A stretch of DNA of 46,373 bases from Oscillospiraceae bacterium (GCA_017412765.1 JAFPWN010000072.1:1-46373), one strand, 5' to 3'. Shown: positions 32,694-42,113, numbered from the stretch's first letter. The notes: generated by a model not told the origin, from the letters alone. Program-made: numbers and translations.

Positions 32694-32727
32694 AAAAAGT
32701 ACGGTAGTTCAGGCTGCCGTACTTTTT
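32694..32727 (+). terminator. Hairpin terminator between nrfA and resB
   Basis: AAAAAGTACGG (32694-32704) pairs with CCGTACTTTTT (32717-32727), with the T-run within the distal arm. It would stop or reduce transcription from nrfA into resB-ccsA, 14 bp before the resB start. Confidence 0.75.
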
Positions 32728-32740
32728 TGAGGGAAAACCT

Positions 32741-33994
32741 ATGAAAAAAGTATGGAAATTTCTTTCCTCGATGAAGTTTGCCATCATTCTGCTCGTCGTG
32801 CTCGCGGCGGCGTGCAGTCTGGGGAGCTTCATACAGCAGGGGAAAAGCTACGAATACTACGCTTCTGAATACGGAGAACAGGTCGGGGCGCTGATCATCG
32901 CGCTCGACCTCGACGACGCGTTCCACAGCTGGTGGTTCGTAGTCATAAACGGCTTTCTCTGCTTCAATCTCACGTTCTGCAACCTCATAAGGCTGCCGGA
33001 GCTCATAGAGCGCACGAAAAGCGCCGCGGAAATACCCGATTTCAGCACCGTTTCCGGCGAGACGGATGACCCGGAGGGCGCTATGAAGCGCCTCGGAATG
33101 CCGGCGCCGAGAGCTCTCAGCGACGGGCGGCTCATATCCTCGAAAAACCGCGCCGGACTCTGGGGCGCGTGGGTGTGCCACCTCGGAATACTGCTTCTCA
33201 TCATCGGCTTCGGACTCGGTCAGAGCTATAAGCAGGAGTTCGCCGCCTACGGAGTGGCGGGGCAGACGCGAGAGATCGGCGACACCGGCTATGAGCTTAC
33301 GATCGACGATTTTCAGGTGCTTCTCAGAGAGGACGACACCGTTGAGCAGTATATCGCGGAAATAACCGTGAGCGACCCACGCAGCGGTGAGAGCGAAAGC
33401 GCGGCGATAAGCGTAAACAACCCCGCAGACCTCTTCGGAATGAGATTCTATCAGAACTCCACCGGCTGGGCGGCGAGAGTGAATATCACTAAGGACGGCG
33501 CGCCGCTTCAGAGCGAGGTGCTGTGCGCGGGCGAGTATATCCCCGTCGCGGACAAGCCGGAGCTTGTGATCTATTTTTCCTCGTTCTACCCGGATGCCAC
33601 CATGTCCGGCGGCAGACCCGCCACCGCCTCGGGCAAGCTCAATAATCCGGCGTATCTCTATCAGGTCTACTATATGGGCGAGATCCTGGGCATGAACATA
33701 CTCTACGGCGACGAGCCGCTGACCATCGACGAGTACGAGGTGCGGTTCACAGAGCCGCAGAGCTATACGCTGATCGCAATTAAGCGCGACCCGTTCACGC
33801 CGCTCGCGCTCCTCGGCGGACTTGTCGTGACGCTCGGGCTTTTCCTCGCGTTCTACCTTCAGCCAAAGCGCGTATGGGCTGTGAAGAACGGCGAGAGCTG
33901 GACGCTGTACGGCGAGTGCCGCAAGGGCGGAGTTCTGTTTACCGAAGAGTTCCTAAAAGCGATAAAAGGAGATAAAACCGATGCTGCAAGCTGA
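32741..33994 (+). CDS. resB: Cytochrome c biogenesis protein ResB (Ccs1)
   Basis: A 417-residue membrane protein of system II (Ccs) cytochrome c maturation. ResB works with CcsA to bring haem across the membrane and join it to CXXCH sites. The first helix follows the conserved KVWKFLSSMKFAIILL start, two more helices lie near residues 60-80 and 143-163, then a large extracytoplasmic domain and a final helix (about 355-375, LALLGGLVVTLGLFLAFYLQP). It is the usual length. It overlaps ccsA by 14 bp, showing a coupled pair. The position directly after nrfA suggests it serves the NrfA haems, including the non-standard CXXCK site, although a dedicated lyase is known for that site in other bacteria. 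Confidence 0.9.
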   Translation: MKKVWKFLSSMKFAIILLVVLAAACSLGSFIQQGKSYEYYASEYGEQVGALIIALDLDDAFHSWWFVVINGFLCFNLTFCNLIRLPELIERTKSAAEIPDFSTVSGETDDPEGAMKRLGMPAPRALSDGRLISSKNRAGLWGAWVCHLGILLLIIGFGLGQSYKQEFAAYGVAGQTREIGDTGYELTIDDFQVLLREDDTVEQYIAEITVSDPRSGESESAAISVNNPADLFGMRFYQNSTGWAARVNITKDGAPLQSEVLCAGEYIPVADKPELVIYFSSFYPDATMSGGRPATASGKLNNPAYLYQVYYMGEILGMNILYGDEPLTIDEYEVRFTEPQSYTLIAIKRDPFTPLALLGGLVVTLGLFLAFYLQPKRVWAVKNGESWTLYGECRKGGVLFTEEFLKAIKGDKTDAAS

Positions 33995-34796
33995 AAACTT
34001 CCTCTTCACCGCCGCGATGCTCTGCTATTTTGCCGCGATGATAGTCTATTTCGTGTTCGTTGCCGTAAAGAACGATAAGATCTCGATCGTCGCCGTGGCG
34101 ATCCAGTGCGCGGGCTTCGTTCTGCACACGGCGGCGCTTGTGTGCCGCGGGATAGGCGCGGGCAGACTTCCGCTCACGAATCAGTACGAGTTTGCGACGA
34201 GCTTTGCGTGGGGTCTCTGCCTTGTCAGCCTCATTTTCATCTTCCGATTCAGGTTCCGCATACTCGGCGCCTTCGCCGCGCCGGTGATCTTTCTCATCAT
34301 CGGCTATGCCGCGATGCAGTCCAAGGACGTTAAGGAGCTTATGCCGGCGCTGCAATCGGGCTGGCTCGGCTTTCACGTTTCGACCGCGATCATCGCCTAC
34401 GGCGCGTTCGGAGTTTCCTTCGTGCTCTCGATAATCTTCCTCCTGCGCGATAAAATGCGCGCGCAGGGCTTTCTCGACAGCCACATCCCGAACAAGGAAA
34501 AGCTCGATATGATAAGCTACCGCTCCGCGGCGCTCGGAATACTGTTTCTTACGTTCACCATCGTAACCGGCGCTATCTGGGCTGAGCGCGCCTGGGGCAG
34601 CTACTGGAGCTGGGATCCGAAGGAAACGTGGTCGCTCGTGACGTGGATAACCTACGCTGTCTATCTGCACCTGCGCATCCGCCGCGGCTGGCAGGGCAGG
34701 AGCGCGGCGATCTTCGCCGTTGTCGGCTTCATCTGCGTGATGTTCACCTACATCGGCGTCAACACGTTTTTGCCGGGCCTGCACAGCTATAAGTGA
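33981..34796 (+). CDS. ccsA: Cytochrome c biogenesis protein CcsA/ResC
   Basis: A 271-residue integral membrane protein with about eight hydrophobic helices, partner of ResB in haem export and attachment. The tryptophan-rich WWD motif is present as WAERAWGSYWSWDPKETWS (near residues 195-213), and conserved His residues lie in the loops before and after (LGFHVS, near 130, and the late LHLRIRR). Length is at the lower end of the family norm. The thioredoxin-like partners ResA and CcdA are not in the window. Confidence 0.92.
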   Translation: MLQAENFLFTAAMLCYFAAMIVYFVFVAVKNDKISIVAVAIQCAGFVLHTAALVCRGIGAGRLPLTNQYEFATSFAWGLCLVSLIFIFRFRFRILGAFAAPVIFLIIGYAAMQSKDVKELMPALQSGWLGFHVSTAIIAYGAFGVSFVLSIIFLLRDKMRAQGFLDSHIPNKEKLDMISYRSAALGILFLTFTIVTGAIWAERAWGSYWSWDPKETWSLVTWITYAVYLHLRIRRGWQGRSAAIFAVVGFICVMFTYIGVNTFLPGLHSYK

Positions 34797-34803
34797 TATA
34801 TTT

Positions 34804-34824
34804 CGGGGAGGGGAGACCTCCCCG
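34804..34824 (+). terminator. Hairpin after ccsA
   Basis: CGGGGAGG and CCTCCCCG form a stem with a short loop, 7 bp past the ccsA stop, followed by ATTACATTTT. The T-run is interrupted, so it is a weak terminator. Confidence 0.6.
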
Positions 34825-34836
34825 ATTACATTTTCC

Positions 34837-34865
34837 TTGCCTAAGGTGCGCGATTGTGATACAAT
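34837..34865 (+). promoter_or_regulatory. Promoter of rqcP
   Basis: TTGCCT (34837-34842) and TACAAT (34860-34865) are 17 bp apart. Predicted leader is about 15 nt, with AGAGGTG as the ribosome site. Confidence 0.7.
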
Positions 34866-34886
34866 ATCTTTTCAGAGGTGAATTTT

Positions 34887-35126
34887 ATGCGGCTTGACAA
34901 GTATCTCAAGGTATCGCGGCTCATAAAGCGGCGCACCGTTGCCGCCGAGGCTGCTGACGGCGGTCATATAACGGTAAACGGCAAGGTCGCCAAGCCCTCC
35001 ACCGACGTCAAGGTCGGAGACAGACTGGTGCTCTCCTTCGGCCAGCACAGGACCGAGGTCGAGGTGCTCTCCGTTCAGGAGACAGTCCGCAAGGACGACG
35101 CCGGAGGAATGTACCGCGAAATCTGA
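34887..35126 (+). CDS. rqcP: S4-domain protein RqcP (YabO-like), ribosome quality control
   Basis: A 79-residue S4 RNA-binding protein. The start MRLDKYLKVSRLIKRRTVA and the core GGHITVNGKVAKPSTDVKVGD are typical of the RqcP/YabO group, which binds stalled 50S subunits and helps RqcH add alanine tails to unfinished chains. It is shorter than Hsp15 and lacks its basic C-terminus. The ATG at 34887 is preferred over a GTG three codons upstream that overlaps the ribosome site AGAGGTG. It has its own promoter and may share a transcript with metA, 19 bp downstream. Confidence 0.85.
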   Translation: MRLDKYLKVSRLIKRRTVAAEAADGGHITVNGKVAKPSTDVKVGDRLVLSFGQHRTEVEVLSVQETVRKDDAGGMYREI

Positions 35127-35145
35127 TTATCCGAGGTGATTTTCC

Positions 35146-36072
35146 ATGCCTATCAAGATACCGGAGGGACTGCCGGCGGCGCAGACCCTGCGGCACGAAA
35201 ATATATTCGTTATGACCGAGGAGCGCGCGAAAAGTCAGGATATCCGCGCCCTCAGGATCGCGATACTCAACCTTATGCCGACGAAGATCGTGACCGAAAC
35301 GCAGCTGACGCGGCTTCTCGGCAACACACCGCTCCAGGTCGAGCTGACGCTCCTCCAGACTAAAACACACAAGGCGACGCACACCTCCGAGGAGCATATG
35401 CTCGCCTTTTACAAGACCTTCGACGACGTGCGCGACGAGACCTTCGACGGGTTTATAATCACCGGCGCGCCGGTTGAGCATCTGCCGTTTGAAGAGGTAG
35501 AGTACTGGGACGAGCTGACGGAGATAATGGAGTGGACGAAAACCCACGTTCAGTCTACTTTCCATATCTGCTGGGGCGCGCAGGCGGGGCTGTACTACCA
35601 CTACGGCATACCGAAATATCCGACTGAGAAAAAGATCTTCGGCGTTTTCCCGCACAGGGTGGAATATAAAAATCCTATCCTTCTGCGCGGCTTTGACGAC
35701 GTTTTCTACGCTCCGCACTCCCGCCATACGACTATTCGGCGCGAAGACGTTATAAAGCACCCGGAGCTGAGGATACTCGCCTCATCGGACGAGGCGGGCA
35801 TCTACGCGCTCTTTACCGAGGGCGGCAGGCAGGTCTTTATCACCGGCCATTCGGAGTACGACGCCGACACGCTGAAAAAGGAGTACCTGCGCGATAAATC
35901 TCAGGGGCTTCCGATCGAGATACCGGTCAACTACTTCCCGGGCGACGATCCGGAGCGCGAGCCTGTCGTCACATGGCGCAGTCACGCGAATCTTCTCTAC
36001 TCAAACTGGCTCAATTACTTCGTCTATCAGGCGACACCATACGATATAAGCGAGATTTCAAAAAATGGATAA
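35146..36072 (+). CDS. metAA: Homoserine O-acetyltransferase (MetA-type)
   Basis: First enzyme of methionine synthesis from homoserine. The fold is that of MetA (308 residues), with the catalytic Cys142 in [12 protein letters not shown] and conserved His and Glu in the C-terminal half (GHSEYD). Residue 111 is Glu (in [14 protein letters not shown]), whereas E. coli MetA has Gly there; in characterised proteins Glu111 goes with acetyl-CoA and Gly111 with succinyl-CoA, so acetyl-CoA is predicted. Its start codon has an AGGTG site upstream. The 3' end overlaps the MscS gene by 8 bp. No methionine riboswitch is seen. Confidence 0.92.
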   Translation: MPIKIPEGLPAAQTLRHENIFVMTEERAKSQDIRALRIAILNLMPTKIVTETQLTRLLGNTPLQVELTLLQTKTHKATHTSEEHMLAFYKTFDDVRDETFDGFIITGAPVEHLPFEEVEYWDELTEIMEWTKTHVQSTFHICWGAQAGLYYHYGIPKYPTEKKIFGVFPHRVEYKNPILLRGFDDVFYAPHSRHTTIRREDVIKHPELRILASSDEAGIYALFTEGGRQVFITGHSEYDADTLKKEYLRDKSQGLPIEIPVNYFPGDDPEREPVVTWRSHANLLYSNWLNYFVYQATPYDISEISKNG

Positions 36073-36898
36073 TCTTCTGAACAATAATATTGACTTTTCC
36101 GAGCTTTTTGACAAAAAAATTGCGGGAAACTTTACTTTCGGAACAATTCTCAGCCTGCTCGTCATAATCATTGTCGGCTACATAATAAAGCAGATAGTAA
36201 AGCGCATCGTAGTGCATATTCTCGATAAAACGCCGCGCATCGCGCCGTCTGTCAAGAGCTTTATAAATAGCGCCGTAAACATAGTTCTGTGGACGTTTAT
36301 CGTTCTCGTCGCGGCGGAGCATATCGGAATCCCGGTCACGAGCCTCGTCGCGGCGGTGTCCGTCGTCGGCGTTGCGCTCTCGCTCTCGCTTCAGAATACG
36401 CTCACAAACGTCTTTGCCGGTATGACGATACTCATAACGAAGCCGGTAGAGGTCGGAGATTACGTCGAAACTGACAGCATCGCCGGAACCGTTCGGAGAA
36501 TAACGCTTTTCCACACCGTTCTCGAAACTCCGGGCGGCGCGGCGGTCTACCTGCCGAACAGCAACGTGACCGCGGCAAAGGTCGTGAACTACTCCGATAT
36601 GCCCGTAAGAAGGCTCGAGATCGAGGTCACCGCAAGCTATGACGATGAGCCAAAAAAGGTCATCGAGACGCTGAAAATGGCGGCGAGGACGACAGACCTC
36701 GTCCTTGAGGACAGAGAGCCCGTCGCCTACGTCACGGGCTATGGCAACTCCTCCATCGGCTATATGCTCTTCGCGTGGTGCGAGAACAAGAACTTCCTCG
36801 CGGCAAAATACGCGCTGACAGAGCGCGTATTCTATGCCTTCAAGGAGGAGGGCGTGACCATGACCTACGACCATCTGAACGTGCATCTGGATAAATAA
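36065..36898 (+). CDS. MscS-family mechanosensitive channel
   Basis: A 277-residue small-conductance mechanosensitive channel protein that releases solutes under osmotic downshock. It has three N-terminal hydrophobic helices (about 24-46, 71-90 and 95-118). The pore-lining helix is [23 protein letters not shown], and the beta domain follows with [10 protein letters not shown] and [16 protein letters not shown], which are classic MscS motifs. Length is close to E. coli MscS (286). It overlaps the metAA stop by 8 bp, an unusual pair that suggests shared expression. A strong terminator follows. Confidence 0.93.
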   Translation: MDNLLNNNIDFSELFDKKIAGNFTFGTILSLLVIIIVGYIIKQIVKRIVVHILDKTPRIAPSVKSFINSAVNIVLWTFIVLVAAEHIGIPVTSLVAAVSVVGVALSLSLQNTLTNVFAGMTILITKPVEVGDYVETDSIAGTVRRITLFHTVLETPGGAAVYLPNSNVTAAKVVNYSDMPVRRLEIEVTASYDDEPKKVIETLKMAARTTDLVLEDREPVAYVTGYGNSSIGYMLFAWCENKNFLAAKYALTERVFYAFKEEGVTMTYDHLNVHLDK

Positions 36899-36903
36899 AC
36901 AAG

Positions 36904-36933
36904 CGGGCGGGTCACAGTACCCGCCCGTTTTTT
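36904..36933 (+). terminator. Terminator after the MscS gene
   Basis: A 9-bp stem CGGGCGGGT/ACCCGCCCG with a 6-nt loop and TTTTTT. Confidence 0.9.
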
Positions 36934-36951
36934 ATGAGCAGTATAAAACTC

Positions 36952-36980
36952 TTGCAAAAAAATCGCGTATCGTATATAAT
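36952..36980 (+). promoter_or_regulatory. Promoter of glyS
   Basis: TTGCAA (36952-36957) and TATAAT (36975-36980) with a 17-bp spacer. The leader is only about 45 nt, too short for a T-box, so no tRNA-sensing control is expected. Confidence 0.82.
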
Positions 36981-37032
36981 AATTCGGTTAAAAATTCTTA
37001 CGCGGCAGCCGGTCGCGGGAAAGGTGAAAAAT

Positions 37033-38430
37033 ATGAAAAATTCCGAAAAAACACTTGATATGATCGTTAACCTCTGCAAATCCAGAGGCTATATCTACCC
37101 CGGCAGCGAGATCTACGGCGGTCTTGCCAACTCCTGGGACTACGGTCCCCTCGGCGTTGAGTTCAAGAACAACGTCAAAAAGGCGTGGCTCAAGAAGTTC
37201 GTGCAGGAATCTCAGTACAACGTCGGCCTCGACGCCGCCATCATCATGAACCCCCAGACGTGGATCACCACCGGTCACGTCGCCTCGTTCTCCGACCCGC
37301 TTCTCGACTGCAAGGCATGCAAGGCGCGCCACCGCGCCGACAAGCTCATCGGCGATGAGTTCCCCGACGTCAACGTGGACGCTATGAGCTTCGACGAGAT
37401 GGACAAGTTCATCGCTGAGAACGACAAGATCGTCTGCCCCGTCTGCGGTAAGCACGATTTCACCCCGATCCGCAAGTTCAATCTCATGTTCAAGACCGCC
37501 ATCGGCGTGACCGAGGACTCCAGCTCCACCGTATATCTCCGCCCGGAGACCGCGCAGGGCATCTTCCTCAACTTCGCAAACGTTCAGCGCACGACCCGCC
37601 GCAAGCTCCCGTTCGGCGTCTGCCAGGTCGGCAAGGCGTTCCGCAACGAGATCACCCCGGGCAACTTCACGTTCCGCACAAGAGAGTTTGAGCAGATGGA
37701 GTGCGAGTTCTTCTGCAAGCCCGGCACCGACCTTGAGTGGTTCGCTTACTGGAAAGACTTCTGCATAAACTGGCTCAAGACCCTCGGCATCAAGGAGGAG
37801 AACCTCCGCTACCGCGATCACGAGAAGGCCGAGCTTGCCTTCTACTCCAAGGCGACGACCGATATTGAGTACGCTTTCCCGTTCACCGACTGGGGCGAGC
37901 TCTGGGGCATCGCAGACCGCACCGATTATGACCTCGGCCGCCATCAGGAGGCTTCGGGCAAGGATCTCACCTACTACGATCAGGAGGCGAACGAGCACTA
38001 TATTCCTTACGTCATCGAGCCGTCCCTCGGCTGCGACCGCGTCGCTCTCGCGTTCCTCTGCGAGGCTTATGACGAGGAGCACATGGTCGACGCGAACGGC
38101 AAGGAGGACGTCCGCACCGTTCTCAGACTTCACCCGTTCCTCGCGCCGTTCAAGTGCGCCGTTCTGCCGCTCTCCAAGAAGCTCTCCGACAAGGCGCTCG
38201 AGCTTCGCAACTCGCTTGCCAAGGACTTCATGGTAGACTTTGACGACGCGGGTTCCATCGGCAAGCGTTACCGCCGCGAGGACGAGATCGGCACTCCGTT
38301 CTGCGTCACCTACGACTTCGACACCGAAAACGACGGCTGCGTGACCGTCCGCGAGCGCGACAGCATGCAGCAGGTCAGGATCCCCATTACCGAGCTTAAG
38401 AGCTACATTGCCGAGCGCGTAAACTTCTGA
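37033..38430 (+). CDS. glyQS: Glycine--tRNA ligase (dimeric type)
   Basis: Class II aminoacyl-tRNA synthetase of 465 residues that charges tRNA-Gly, the eukaryote-like homodimeric form. Characteristic segments are [24 protein letters not shown] near the start, [12 protein letters not shown] and CPVCGKHDF (metal-binding insert), [25 protein letters not shown] (motif 2), and [11 protein letters not shown] (motif 3). The C-terminal anticodon-binding domain has [24 protein letters not shown]. The start is ATG 37033 with AAAGGTG upstream; a longer in-frame start at 36934 precedes the promoter and is rejected. The LTA synthase-like gene follows directly (1 bp). Confidence 0.95.
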   Translation: MKNSEKTLDMIVNLCKSRGYIYPGSEIYGGLANSWDYGPLGVEFKNNVKKAWLKKFVQESQYNVGLDAAIIMNPQTWITTGHVASFSDPLLDCKACKARHRADKLIGDEFPDVNVDAMSFDEMDKFIAENDKIVCPVCGKHDFTPIRKFNLMFKTAIGVTEDSSSTVYLRPETAQGIFLNFANVQRTTRRKLPFGVCQVGKAFRNEITPGNFTFRTREFEQMECEFFCKPGTDLEWFAYWKDFCINWLKTLGIKEENLRYRDHEKAELAFYSKATTDIEYAFPFTDWGELWGIADRTDYDLGRHQEASGKDLTYYDQEANEHYIPYVIEPSLGCDRVALAFLCEAYDEEHMVDANGKEDVRTVLRLHPFLAPFKCAVLPLSKKLSDKALELRNSLAKDFMVDFDDAGSIGKRYRREDEIGTPFCVTYDFDTENDGCVTVRERDSMQQVRIPITELKSYIAERVNF

Positions 38431-38431
38431 G

Positions 38432-40297
38432 ATGCGCTTTCTGTGGGATACGATATACTATAACGGAGGACGCGGCGCCTCCAACGGCAACGGCTATTGG
38501 AAAAAATACGCCGTGCCACACTATATACTCTGCGGCGTTCTCTGCCTGCTTCTCGGCATAGGCATAGGAATAACGAGCCTGTTCGTCTGCTCGGCATATC
38601 TTGACCACCCGGGCTGGGAGATGTTCCTGAGCTATCTTAACGAGCCGCTGATTCTTATTCTTAACCTCGTGCCGCCGGTGCTTCTCGTCGCGCTTTTCTA
38701 CTTCGCGTTCGGGAGACTCTGGGCAGGCTTCCTCACGGGCGGCGGGATCGTCACTGTAATGAGCCTGATAAATTACTACAAGATCCGCCTGCGCACCGAG
38801 GCGTTCACCGCCTCTGACCTAAATCTTGCCGGCGAGGCTGCCGGCATACTGTCGAGATATAAGCTGGAGCTTACGGGAAGGGTGATCTTTATCGTTTCCG
38901 CGCTCGCTGCCGGCACTCTCGCCGCCGCTTTCTTCGCAAGAGGAAAGCTGAGAAACCGGTGGGTCAGGCTTATCGGCGCCATCCTGACGCTCGCAATACT
39001 TATCACCCTCGTCTTTACCGTCTATATCTCAGACGGCGTTTACGAAGCGGCGACGAATCACAGCGTGGAATACGATTACTGGTCTGAGCTGGAGCGATAC
39101 GTTTCAAAAGGCTTCGCGTATCCGTTCCTCAACACTGTAAAGGGAGTTCTGCCGGATAAGCCGGACGGGTACACGACAGCGGCCGCGATGGAGATCCTTG
39201 CAGATTATGCCGATGAGGATATACCCGAGGAGAAAAAGGTAAATATCATCGCCGTACAGCTTGAAGCCTTCAAGGATTTTTCCGAGCTTGATATACCGGC
39301 GCGCGATTTTGTGTACGAGCCGCTGCATAAGCTGCAGAGCGAGAGCCTTACGGGCAGGTTCGTGGCTAATTCCTACGGCGGAGGCACACATATTTCCGAG
39401 CGCTGCTTTTTAACGGGCTTCACGAGCGAGAGCGGCTGGCGCAAAAACGTGAATTCCGCCGTGTGGTATCTGCGCAGTCAGGGCTACGCGACCGAGGGCT
39501 TTCACCAGAACGACGCGTGGTACTATAACCGCTCCAACGTAAATCGCAATATGGGCTTCGAGAACTATTATTTCATGGATTCGCTTCCGGCTCCGGACAG
39601 ATCAGATAAAGTGTTCTTTGAAAAGGTCACGGAAATGTGGGAGGCGCGGGATATATCAAAGCCCTATTTCAGCTTCAGCGTAAGCTATCAGAACCACGGC
39701 GCCTATGCCGACTATACAACGAGCGAAACCTCGTATCTTGAGCGCGGAGACATGAGCAAGGAGAGCTACTGCATTCTCAACAACTATCTCTCCGGCATCG
39801 CGGATACGGCGCAGCGGATGTACGACTTCTGCCATTACTTTGACGGCGAATCGGCTCCGGTCGTAGTAGTTTTTTACGGCGACCACAGTCCGTGGATGGG
39901 CGACGGAAGCTCTGTTTTGAACGAGCTTGGCATAAACCTCGACTATTGGACGGAGGAAGGATTCTTCAACTACTTCGCAACGCCCTATATAGTCTGGGCA
40001 AACGACGCGGCAAAGGCTCTGTCAAGCGGCAGCTTTTCCGGCGAGGGCGGCGACCTTTCGGCGTCGTTCCTTTTGGACAGAGTTTTTGAAGAGATCGGCA
40101 TTAAGGGCAGCGCCTATATGCAGCTCCAGCGCGATACGCGCCGCACGACTGACGTTATAAACGACTATGGCTTCTGGCGGTGCGACGGTGAGCTCATTTT
40201 ATCTTCTGAGGCGCTAAAACGCGAGGACGTAAAGAGATTCCTCTACGGACAGTATTATACGGAGAACCACTTCAACTATTCGATGGTGACGAAATGA
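38432..40297 (+). CDS. LTA synthase-family protein (sulfatase-type phosphoglycerol transferase)
   Basis: A 621-residue membrane enzyme that probably adds glycerol phosphate to a glycolipid or polymer at the cell surface, like LtaS. About five hydrophobic helices occupy residues 28-205; the sulfatase-like domain (about 260-560) is extracellular. Within it, the catalytic Thr is in SYGGGTHISERCFLTG, metal ligands are expected in the VQLEAFKDF segment and YGDHSPWMG. The product length and helix count match the LTA synthase family. Its precise polymer cannot be told. It starts 1 bp after glyQS and its stop overlaps the next small gene by 4 bp. Confidence 0.88.
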   Translation: MRFLWDTIYYNGGRGASNGNGYWKKYAVPHYILCGVLCLLLGIGIGITSLFVCSAYLDHPGWEMFLSYLNEPLILILNLVPPVLLVALFYFAFGRLWAGFLTGGGIVTVMSLINYYKIRLRTEAFTASDLNLAGEAAGILSRYKLELTGRVIFIVSALAAGTLAAAFFARGKLRNRWVRLIGAILTLAILITLVFTVYISDGVYEAATNHSVEYDYWSELERYVSKGFAYPFLNTVKGVLPDKPDGYTTAAAMEILADYADEDIPEEKKVNIIAVQLEAFKDFSELDIPARDFVYEPLHKLQSESLTGRFVANSYGGGTHISERCFLTGFTSESGWRKNVNSAVWYLRSQGYATEGFHQNDAWYYNRSNVNRNMGFENYYFMDSLPAPDRSDKVFFEKVTEMWEARDISKPYFSFSVSYQNHGAYADYTTSETSYLERGDMSKESYCILNNYLSGIADTAQRMYDFCHYFDGESAPVVVVFYGDHSPWMGDGSSVLNELGINLDYWTEEGFFNYFATPYIVWANDAAKALSSGSFSGEGGDLSASFLLDRVFEEIGIKGSAYMQLQRDTRRTTDVINDYGFWRCDGELILSSEALKREDVKRFLYGQYYTENHFNYSMVTK

Positions 40298-40626
40298 GCG
40301 CAGGAGAAGAATTCATAAAGTGGATAAGACCCGCCGGCGCGGCGGTCATCCTCGTGCTGTTTATTGTCGTCACCGCCATGCTCTTCACCGTAAAGGGCGT
40401 CGCCGTCGAGGGCTATACGCCCTCGGAGAGCCGCGAGTATTACGCGGAGCACGTTGACGAGCTATGCGGCGAGGTGAACGAGCGCCTTATCCCGAAAATG
40501 GGACTTGAGGGCGTTTCTGCCGAGGTCAGGGACGGCGTTATCGCCGTTTCGGGCGAAGACGAAAGCGTTCAGAAGCTTCGCTTCGCGCTCATCCATTATT
40601 TTAACGAGGATCAGTTTGTATATTAA
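40294..40626 (+). CDS. Small single-pass membrane protein, unknown
   Basis: A 110-residue protein not assigned to a family. A transmembrane helix spans about residues 13-33 (AGAAVILVLFIVVTAMLFTV). A soluble tail of about 75 residues, charged and with a beta-alpha pattern (VSAEVRDGVIAVSGEDESVQKLRFALI), then follows. It has no cysteine cluster or catalytic motif. The start overlaps the LTA synthase-family stop by ATGA, so translation is coupled, and the tail would face outside if the N-terminus is inside. A role with its neighbour is inferred from context only. Confidence 0.68.
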   Translation: MSAGEEFIKWIRPAGAAVILVLFIVVTAMLFTVKGVAVEGYTPSESREYYAEHVDELCGEVNERLIPKMGLEGVSAEVRDGVIAVSGEDESVQKLRFALIHYFNEDQFVY

Positions 40627-40630
40627 ACTG

Positions 40631-40660
40631 GGGCGGGTCAATGTGCCCGCCCTTGATTTT
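40631..40660 (+). terminator. Hairpin before mnmE
   Basis: GGGCGGG (40631-40637) pairs with CCCGCCC (40646-40652) around an 8-nt loop, followed by TTGATTTTT. A plausible weak terminator for the preceding operon. Confidence 0.6.
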
Positions 40661-40673
40661 TCGGAGGTATACT

Positions 40674-42020
40674 ATGGACACAATCGCCGCCATCGCAACG
40701 GGCTATGAGCGAAGCGCCATCGGAATAGTCAGAGTTTCCGGAGAGCGGGCAATAGAGCTTGCTGAGCGGGTTTTCAAAACCAAAGCGCGCGCTTTAGAGC
40801 CGAAAAAGCTGTATTTCGGTGAATTTCTCAACTCTGACGGCGACGTTATCGACCGCTGCCTCTGCACCGTTTCCCGCGCGCCGGCGTCATATACGGGCGA
40901 GGATACCGCGGAATTCCAGTGCCACGGCTCGCCGGTTGTGCTCGGCGAGGCGCTCCGCACGCTCTTCAAGCTCGGCGCAAGGCAGGCGGAGGCGGGCGAG
41001 TTCACAAAGCGCGCGTTCCTCAACGGAAAGATGGATCTGACGAGCGCTGAGGCTGTCGTCGATCTCATCGACGCGGAGAGCATTTCCGCCGCGAAAGAGG
41101 CTGCAAAACAGCTCGGCGGCGCCGTTTTTGAAAAAATCGACGAGATTTACACTCAAATAGTTAACATAATATCTGATTTCGAGGTGACGATCGACTTTCC
41201 GGACGATGAAACGCCGGAGTTTGTGCTCGAAGAAAAGCGCGAAACGCTTGAAAAGGCGGAAAAAACGCTCGCCTCGCTTGCGGACAGCTTTGAGAACGGA
41301 GGCAGATACCTCAAGGCGGGCGTGCCGTGCGCGCTTATCGGGCGCCCGAACGTCGGCAAAAGCTCGCTTCTGAACGCTCTTGTCGGCTTTGACCGCGCGA
41401 TCGTTACGCCGGTCGCGGGCACGACGCGCGATACTATCGAGGAGGTCTGCGCGCTCGGCGGCGTCGCGCTGAGGCTTGTCGATACCGCCGGACTCAGAGA
41501 TACGGAGGACGAGATCGAGCGCGAGGGCGTCCGGCGCTCTGTCCGCGCGGCGAAGGAGGCGGAGCTTGTTATCGGCGTTTTCGACGGAAGCGAGGCGTTT
41601 TCACCCGACGACGAGAGCGTTTTGAGCGCCCTTGCTGATGCGAAAAGAGCCGTCGCCCTCGTCAATAAATGCGACAAAAAGCGCGTATTAGAGCTGAAAG
41701 CGCCGGAAAAAGTTCCGGTTTTCGAGGTTTCGGCAAAAACCGGCGAGGGACTCGGGGCGCTCTCGGAATTTATCGGGGCGGAGTTTGCCGCGCGGGATAA
41801 AAGCGCCGTTACGATCACGAGCGCGAGGCAGTTTGAGGCTGTGAACGCGGCGCGCGGCGCGCTCGCCGCGGCGATGGAGGGGCTGCGCGGCGGGCTGACG
41901 CCTGACGCGGTTCTTACAGAGCTTGAGGACGCCGCCGCCTCGCTTGCGAAGCTGACCGGCAGGAGGGTCACGGACGACGTCGTACACGATATCTTCTCAA
42001 GATTTTGCGTCGGAAAGTAA
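40674..42020 (+). CDS. mnmE: tRNA modification GTPase MnmE (TrmE)
   Basis: A 448-residue GTPase that, with MnmG, makes 5-carboxymethylaminomethyl-uridine at the wobble base of tRNAs. The N-terminal folate-binding domain starts DTIAAIATGYERSAIGIVRVSG; the G domain has GRPNVGKSSLLNAL (Walker A), TPVAGTTRDTI, DTAGLRDTEDEIE and NKCD; the C-terminus ends FCVGK, the conserved CxGK catalytic motif. It is full length. The ATG at 40674 is chosen for its GGAGG 8 nt upstream. mnmG is not nearby in this window. Confidence 0.95.
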   Translation: MDTIAAIATGYERSAIGIVRVSGERAIELAERVFKTKARALEPKKLYFGEFLNSDGDVIDRCLCTVSRAPASYTGEDTAEFQCHGSPVVLGEALRTLFKLGARQAEAGEFTKRAFLNGKMDLTSAEAVVDLIDAESISAAKEAAKQLGGAVFEKIDEIYTQIVNIISDFEVTIDFPDDETPEFVLEEKRETLEKAEKTLASLADSFENGGRYLKAGVPCALIGRPNVGKSSLLNALVGFDRAIVTPVAGTTRDTIEEVCALGGVALRLVDTAGLRDTEDEIEREGVRRSVRAAKEAELVIGVFDGSEAFSPDDESVLSALADAKRAVALVNKCDKKRVLELKAPEKVPVFEVSAKTGEGLGALSEFIGAEFAARDKSAVTITSARQFEAVNAARGALAAAMEGLRGGLTPDAVLTELEDAAASLAKLTGRRVTDDVVHDIFSRFCVGK

Positions 42021-42040
42021 AAATTATTTTGCATATTTTA

Positions 42041-42069
42041 TTGCAAAGAGACTTAAACATTGGTATAAT
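42041..42069 (+). promoter_or_regulatory. Promoter of ppdK
   Basis: TTGCAA (42041-42046) and TATAAT (42064-42069) are 17 bp apart, leaving a leader of about 38 nt to the ATG. Confidence 0.82.
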
Positions 42070-42113
42070 AATTCTGCTAATCAAATAATTAACCAAGGAG
42101 GAAAACTGCGCTT

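Noticed and set aside
36981-37032. T-box leader before glyQS
   Set aside because: The leader from the promoter to the start is about 45 nt, far too short for a T-box, and no specifier or antiterminator structure is seen.
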